From Gari tellinella (lineage: Eukaryota; Mollusca; Bivalvia; Cardiida; Psammobiidae), in NCBI GenBank assembly GCA_922989275.2, contig OV277864.1:5766001-5830000 (forward strand): a DNA stretch of 64,000 nt, given 5' to 3'. Of this stretch, positions 47,001 through 56,000 are shown piece by piece. A program made the translations under genes and the position numbers. Within the stretch, counting starts at the first letter, position 1. Every line of letters starts with the position of its first letter. The notes below the pieces were generated by a model that worked only from the letters and a program-made list of their open reading frames with translations, made no database searches and was not told the origin of the DNA.

Positions 47001-50000
47001 ATTTACACATGTTGATATGACTACATTCTGTATCTGACGGTTTGGATCCTGATCAGACGCCAAATTACTTTTCATCTGACCAAGATTCAAATTGTTTGCA
47101 GACTACTGTGTAATCGCTCTTCACATGAAAAAAGTGACAAAAGTTGGTAACGTTTTTATAAAACTCATATTTTGGAATTCCTTAAAGACTTAGCCAATTA
47201 TTTCTTTAATTCAAAAATTAAAAAAGCGGATAATTTCCTGATTAAACGCCATTAATTGAAACATGAAACACCCTACAGACAATTTGTGATCTTCTATCGA
47301 TTTTATCCACCGTGTTCTTATTGCCTGCCATCTGCTAGTTTTACACCTCTGTGAAATATCCAAGACATGAGGTTTAATTCGGCTAAATTATCACTCAATC
47401 GTTAACCCCTTTGCTTTCCCAACCAGAGTATAATAGTTACTTGCAAACAGTTTGGATCCTGATTAGACGCCGCGTGACGCGGCGTCTGATCAGGATCCAA
47501 ACTGATTGGCACTCATTTCAATATTTTGTAAGTCAAAATACCTTAAAATTTAGATTTGAGAAACAAAAGCAGACGATAATTGTTTAAAGTTGATGACGTC
47601 ATGGCAGTGAAAGGGTTAATTCGGAGTACTCTATTGAAGCGAGTCATTCGACGATTTGTTTATAGGTTTTTATATTGGGCTTTGTGGTGAGCCCATTTCC
47701 TGAATTAAGACATATTGACTAATCGCTCTAGATAAATTGTTGATTTTAGCCACGAGTTGATAAAGGCCAATTTACATAAATGTTGTATCATCATCGATTG
47801 GGCGTGTGAAACCATTTGCGCCTTTTAGTGCAGTGTTTGTAGACCTTTATATCAAACAATATCAAGCATTTGTCCGTTCACGGGATTACAAATAAGAAAT
47901 CAATGCTATTTGGTTAGTGCTATAAAATAAGCCATTTTGTTGCGTGACCAAGCCCCTGCCGCCGTATCAGAAATCATTATTAGAAAACACGAATGATTCG
48001 ATTCCTTGGCGTGGCAATTAAACCAGGCGATTAATTATAAATCAATTTTGAAATGGCCATAGAACGATAAAAATGAGGAATAGGGTCTTATTCTAAATGA
48101 AATTCCAGCGGTGTGAAAGCCGGGTCAATGATTTGATGCTGAACAGTCGATCCTGCATTAAGCAGTCACTCAATAGGAAACCCTTTGTTAATCTAAAACA
48201 TGTTATTGCTTAATGCAGGATTAAAATAATGCAGAAAGCAGGAGCTTGCTGCATTATTTTTATAATGCATCAAGCAGTCATATATCTTTAGAGGTCCCAA
48301 TTATGTCTCAATTAGGGGTTGTTTAATACAAGCAATGGCTGTATTTGGGTCTGTAGTAATTAAGGGACGGAGAAAAGATATTTTACTGCTGTCAGTAATA
48401 GTATTGTCATGATGGACTTGTTCAGTTTTAACCCCTGCACCACCAGGGTATCGTCTGCTTAAAATGTCGTCTGCTTTTACTATTCAAATCTATATTTTAG
48501 GCAATTTAACTGAAGAAATATTGATATGTATTTCAAACAGTTTGGGCCCTTATCAGCAACCGAGATACTCGGCGTCTGATCTGGATCGAAACTGTTTGAA
48601 AATGCAAGATAATCGCATTAGCAGGAGAGAGGTTAAAAGCAGTTAATTGAAGTATTTTGTATAAGTCTTTTAAAAATGGTAATACACGAGGATGTTGGGA
48701 TTTTTTTGCTGTATAAATATGACATATGGCACGTGTTGTCATTTGATATCAAAATTTATTAACCCCGTGCCTGTTATAATATCGCCTGCATAAAAAATAT
48801 CGCCTGCAAACATTTTCAAATTATCTTTTTATGAATTTTCAATTAGACAAAAAAGCAGTACGAGTATCAAACAGTTTGTATCCTGATGAGACGCCGAGTA
48901 ACTCGGCGTCTCATCAGGATACAAATTGTTTGAAAGTTTATTGACAATATTTAAAGAAAAAACGAATATAAATTATTGTTGCAGACATCGTTTGTGTTGT
49001 AAGGTTAAACGATATTGCAAATGGCAAATTCATTGATTGAAATGCATGTTTCTTGAAAATGATTTTAACGTGAATCGACTTAAATGGTATAATTCCTACG
49101 ACGGTGTCAAACAATAGAATCACATGGGATGTCATTTAATTCTGTCTTCATGGAAACACACCGATAACTCGTTAATATGCTCATTGGCGATTTCCCGAAG
49201 AAAACAATTAAAAGCGTCTTATAATTTTGTACCCGATTCATATGTATGAGTTTATCATACATGTAGTTCAGCATCATGTATATTATATAAAAAAAATTCA
49301 GTGTAAATGAACAGAGAAATTACATTGTATTTACAGTGGATAAGACGTTATTCTTTCCCGTTTATACGCAAACGAAACCAATCGCATTGCAATAAAACGT
49401 AGAAAATGGAAACTATATGTAAAAAATAGTGTAGACATAGATCGGAATTTCCACGTGCAATGATTTGTTTTTTTATCTATTAAAACAAACTAATAGAAAA
49501 GCATACGAGCTTAAGTTTTTGTTGTTGTTGTTGTTTTTTGCAATAACCACTACGAACGAAACTACTTATACATGTACATGTATTTTCCAACAATCAAGCC
49601 GGGATAGTTTTTCAAGACAAAAATGGGGGTTATACGCTATTTGAATTTAGTCAAATGAGAAATAGATAAAAAGAGTTTCTTTTAGCCCAATTAAAAAAAA
49701 TCGAAATCTTTGCATGTGATTGGAATTGTCTGCTTCAAGATGTCGCAGTTTCGCTAGGTACCCGCGGCAATCGTATTAAAGTGTCAATTTATTTTCAGTC
49801 TGGTACTAAGATGACAGTCACACGCCAAACAATAACAATAGGTGTCCGTATTTACTTTACGGCCAATAACAATTTCCTAACACACAATTTATTACCCAAA
49901 TTAAGACATGCTGTAAATATTGACAGGTATCATTCTATTAATAAATGAACTATCATTTCGTAATGGACATTAAAGCAAGAATAATATCCATTAACCCGTG

Positions 50001-53000
50001 TATCCCCTTGAGCGCGACTTGGCAGACATTTGCAAACAGTTTGGATCCAGATCAGACGCCGAGGAACTCGGCGTCTGATCTGGATCTAAACTGTTTGAGA
50101 CCACGTGTGGCATTTCTTCAATAAAAAAATACATAGAAATGGGATTTATTTTTTTCTTGCAGACGACAATTTTACAGCAGACGAGATTTTACCAAAGTAA
50201 GGAGTAACCTCTGCGCCATCTAGTGTCAGTGTTTGTTTACCGTTATGCAACTCATGTATTAATTTATGGCACATATTGACAGCCGTATTTCCGTTATTAA
50301 TGATTAAGCTCAACATACAAGGAGAATGTAAAATTTGATGATATGGATCACGATAATGTTTGACATGATTCATCAACTTGACTTTTCATCATTTTCTGCC
50401 GAAATCGTAATTTCCAGATCCAAGGCTCTCGAGGAAATCCCGCGAGATTTATATGCTCGGGTTTTATACCAAACCCATTAAAGTTTTTCTTCAAGAGAAA
50501 ACAAGAAAAAATGAGATTTTGAAGGCAGTCACACGAGCAACGGAAATTGTATTTTTAAAAATTATTTTCAAAATCTTTGTTTAGCTATGAGAACACATGT
50601 TTTCAATCAAACGAAGGCATAACTTGGGGGAACCATAAGGCTTTGAATTGGTAATAGAAAGCAAAATATAGTTTAGAAAAAACTTGCACATAAAATGCCA
50701 TATTAACTGTAAAACACTTAACCATGTCCCTGTTGAATCAGACTTGCATTGCATTTGTAAAACGTGTTTATACAGATCAGACGCCGAGTAACTCGGCGTC
50801 TGATCAAGATCAAATCAATTTGACACTTGTTATTGAATAACAAAGTTTTTGAATCGACATATAGATAAGATTTACTGTTTTTTAGCTGCCTTATTTGAAG
50901 TGGATCATATTAAAGGTACATTTATGTTCGTTGTTAAGCAGAAAAATAATGAAAAACATATTTCAAACCATTAATGCAATCTTTAAAAATAAAATTTACA
51001 TCATTGAAACGAACATTAGAATTAAGTGAAACGGAAGAAAGAAGGAGTACATATTTGATAAATCTATAAATAGATAAACAAGAACAACAACTCAAAGAAC
51101 ATAGACAGTCTAATAAAAAGTCTGATAAGTAAACATAATTAAGAAAGACAAATGTCACAATAATATCTTGTCAGCTACGTAGGGGTTTGATATCGAATTA
51201 TATATTCAATATTAACCATAACAGACAGCGACGATTGCCGATGACATCCGATTAGCAAAGATGGCGGCGATAAGTGCCCGGATGATGACAAAAGAACAAG
51301 AAATAAATCAAGTTTATGTCAGACACCACGTCGTCAAGTTTGATGCAATCCGAGCCCAATGATTAAAGACAATCATTAATCAACAGGCGAATCGCAACCC
51401 GGACCTGTTAATGATTAAACACAATTACTAATGATTTGGTAGATCATATGCAACAGACATGGGTGTCCGCAGTACATGTTTGCGAAGACATATCTACAAA
51501 GCACCGCCCTATCTCAGCATTGGAATTGTCTTTAATCACAGACCATGGGTAACACATTCGATCCCAGTGCTACTACATTAGATATTGTTAATCAAGCTTA
51601 GATCATATTCATTGTACCTCTGTAATTATTTAAACCCGATACTTAATGGCAATGCATGTGTTTGGTCTAATTAATGCTATTACAATGAGATACGCCCTAT
51701 TATGTAGAGACAAACCGGTATTGTACAGCCATCAAAAAGAATATTCATATTCAATATGTAACCCATTATTCCATAAATACGCCTTTTAAACCTTTAATTT
51801 ATTCCTCCATTGACACAAAAAGTTCCACTTTAAGTCTTTAAGGCGTATTCTGCTTTACTTACAACCTTCTTTAAGTGTTCAGCTGTCCGTATTCAAAAGT
51901 AGAAACAAAATTAGGGATAAACGGTTGAAACAGGTCGAAAGTTAAAGCGAAGCAATATAGGCATAACATTTCTGTATGAAACAAAAAGAAGGTTATATAT
52001 ACACTATTTAAAACATATTGCTGCGAAAACTCCTTTAGGACCTTTCTGCATTACGTTTGTTCTCCATAGAGTACAGTGGAGAATCTGTTATTCTTTCCCG
52101 TTTAAACGCAAACGTACGCAAACGCAAAACACTAAAACGTTGAAAAGTACAACTTTTGGACAATTCTGATAATTCAAGTTTATCTTGGTGGCAAACAGTT
52201 TGGAGCCTGATCAGACGCCGGGTTACCCGGCGTCTGATATGGCTCCAAACTGTTTGCAATAGAAATAATAGTTTTAGCGTAAACGCGTTTATTGGGAAAT
52301 AATAACACATTCTCCACTGTAGTATATTATCTACCGATTTTTATGCTCCTGATAACAAACTGTCGTTGAGTTAAGCATTTATTTGTGTTAAAATGCGTTT
52401 TTAAAATGAAGCTTATCACAAAGGCATTACAATGAAATGTTTAAAAAAATGACACGTTCTTGAAGGTCTTAATGTTTTAAGTCACAAATAAATTGGAACC
52501 TGATCACAGGCAAAGTTGTCCGGCATCTGATCGGGTTCCAATCTGTTTGCAACGTGTAGTATTATTTTAACACAAATCCATTTATTATATACATCTTCCA
52601 TGATGGTGTTTCTACCCTGCCAGCACATTGAACCATAACGGTCGACGAGTATACCCGTTAGTTTAAACATATTTTATTTCCAAAATTTCAACATGGAAAT
52701 GGGGTTGGGCCACAAGTTCCAAAAACATTAGTTACGACCCTTCCCCATGCAATTATTAACACAATACTGATAATGGCAAGTGATCACTATTTACCCATTT
52801 ATGTACATCTTTCAGAGTAGCAAACAGAAAAGATCAGGTCCTAATGACTTGGGTATAGCCGTTCCTTATTAACCCCTTCACTGCCTTACCCCGAGTGCAA
52901 GAGTAATATGCAAACAGTTTGAATCCTCATCAGACGCCGCGTAACGCGGCGTCTGATCAGGATCCAAACTGTTTGCCACTCATTTCAATATTTATGATAT

Positions 53001-56000
53001 CAAAATACCCATATGTTAAATTTTAGAAACAAAAGCAGACGACAGTTGTTTTTGATTGATGACGTCATGGCAGTGAAGGGGTTAACAGTATCCTGAATAA
53101 GCCCTCTGATCAAGGTCGGCACTGTTAGTAATTTTGCAATATATTGCAGAAAGCAACCCTAAATGGTCATAAATGGACTAGATTTAATTGAAAACTGCTG
53201 GAATTGTCCATTTAAGGTTTCAGCGGTGAATATGTTAACTCACTGTAGCAACGTCTAGCAATCTGATACAGTCCATGCCTTCCATATGTCTTTGAGTAAC
53301 TAATTGATTGGTGATATTACGAGATATCACCACATTTTATAACATCTTTGTTAGTAATTGTCATACAGGTTTAATGTCCGTTACGGCAGCTTATGAATAT
53401 TAAAACGTACCGTCACGGGGCTGGTTGAAACTTAAGTTCTTGAAACTACGGGGTTTTAAACAGATGTCCCTGGAATTTTTTGTTGGATGAGTGCATCATC
53501 TGTAATAAAAACATTCAAAACATCTCGCAAAAAGATATAATATTATGAATATATATTTTTCCAAAACAACATCAACAAAAATAACGGTAAAAAGAAATAC
53601 CATTTTAAAATCTTCCTTTCTTATATAATTCTGCAAACATTTGACCCTTAAGCACTCAACTCTTGGCACTCCGGGTAAATAGGCATATACATGTACTGTA
53701 TTAGTTCTCTACAGTTATTCTCAATTCATACTTTCAAGAGAGCTCACATTGACTTTATTGGCATTTGCAAACAGGGTCAGGATCCAAATATTTTGTCACT
53801 CACAATTTTCAATACCGTTAAATTTTGGAATTTTCAGCAAACGGTAAGTTTGAAGCAGACGACATTCATCCAGCATTAAAACAGTTAATACGCGATTAGC
53901 CAGAGTATCAAACCTTCCAAAACTTGACACTTCTCCTATCATAATAACGCCTGCCACCAAAATTGTCGTCTGCATGTTGTAAAATTAACTTTTAATAACA
54001 TTTTAATTGAAGAATATAAAGGGCATGCATCGAACAGTTTGGATTCTGATCAGACGTCGAGTTACTCGACGTCTGATCAGGATCCAAACTGTTTGAAGAT
54101 TCTAACAAGATATCGTTTATCGGGAAAGGGTATATACGAGCCCATTTAAGGAGCCCATCGTAAATAAAATAAACAAGCCCAACAATGTCTTAAACTGTAC
54201 CCAAAAGCCCGCTCTATTCCACCCGTTCACAATTTGAGGTCTTTATATTGTAATATGATAGCCTTCTTGTACCGTGAAGTTTGAAGGAAATTTCTTTGAT
54301 TGCGCCTTTATATGACGATCGAGGTGAAATAGTATACGTTTCTGTCATTGCTTATGATTTGTCTTGATCAGAGCAAAATGACGAGGACACTAGAGGGGTG
54401 TTCAAAAAAACCTTATCAATTTAATTTCACTTTGATGGGACAAGACCTTATGCTTTAACCGTCTGAATGCCTTGGCCGAGTTTGTGATCACTCCTGCAAA
54501 CAGTTTAGATCCAGATGAGACGCCGAGTAACTCGGCGTCTCTCCTGGACCCAAACTGTTTGTACACACTGATGACATTTTATGAAAGAAATTGTAGATGC
54601 ATTATGTCTGAGAAAGGTTGCAGACAACAAAGTTTGTAGACGACAATGATAGAGCGCGCATAAGGTTAAGTGGCTTAGATTCACAATTGCGAATTTAATT
54701 GATTTTTAATCAGATTGATCGTATGATATATCATAGAATTATTTGCCACCAGATATATTGTAGTTTTTATCTATTGACGGTCTTAGCGTTAGATAGTTTA
54801 GAGGTCAAAGCTTGAAAGTTAAATATTTCAATGAAATTTGAAATTACTCTTACTTGGTGGTATATTACATAGAGAAACTTGCTGCCTGTATTAAGGAAGT
54901 ACATCAAACAACAAACATTGTACATTCCTTAGGGTTGAGAATGCACCCGTATACAAAAATGTCGCTTGTCAAGGCATTTAATTTACTTATTAATTCCTAG
55001 TGACATTAACGAACTATGTACTTATGAGAGTACATCCACCATATGCAAGCAGTGCAGACTCTGTCTGCAGCATGCTTCTATATGAGCACTCTGCCCAGGG
55101 TCTGCACTGTTTGTCATTTTGCAATATACATATATTGCTAAAATAAAATCATAATTAGTAAAATAAATGGACTACGATAAATCGTAAACTGACATTGTCG
55201 ATTTGAATATTTAGTGTGAATGAATTACATTTGTAACTCATTTACCCTTGAATCTTCAATTGACAATTTCAATTTCTTATTAAATCTGGTCCATCATTGA
55301 GTTGTTTTCTTTGAAATATATTTCAAAATGACAAACAGTGCATGCCCTGCTCAGAGGGCTTCTACAGGAGCCCTATGATCTGGGTCTACGCGGTTTGCAA
55401 ATGACAATACATGTACTGTACTCTTCATAGGTGCATGTGTACTGTTTATAAATGACGAGTATACTCGACGCTAGGGTTCAGTTAGTTAAAACATTAGTAT
55501 CGTGATAATAGCGATCTAACATAACCTTTTCCAATCTGAGAAGCCTGTAGCCATTCCAAAAGTAGATTTGTCTGCCAAAAACATTCTTAACCCTTTACCC
55601 AATAACCTGTTTATAACAGTAAATACAGGTAATCACTTAAAGCAGATTGAAAATAAAGCAGAATGTGCCTTTAGGCACATTCTGCTTTACTTTCAGCCTG
55701 CTTTAAACTACCACCTTCTAGGCTATATAAAAATATTTGTTATGGTAATTGTTCATGAAGGTTCATTGAACTATTTTCTTCAGCGGAGGAATAAATTAAA
55801 TACGCTAAAAGTCGCTTCTACGGGGGAAAGTGTTAAATATTCTATCACTGGAATGTCAACTAGTTTGCAAGGTTATCACAATGTCACCGTCACCGCGAGA
55901 AAAATTTCTAGCAAAGAATGGTAACATTACTGTAACATCTAATGTTGATTACCAAATTATTTTCAAATAACCACACATTGATAGTGTTGAAAAGAGATTA

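Noticed and set aside
51529..51575. Possible tRNA-type B box (CATTCGATCCC)
   Set aside because: No matching A box or cloverleaf arms could be found nearby.
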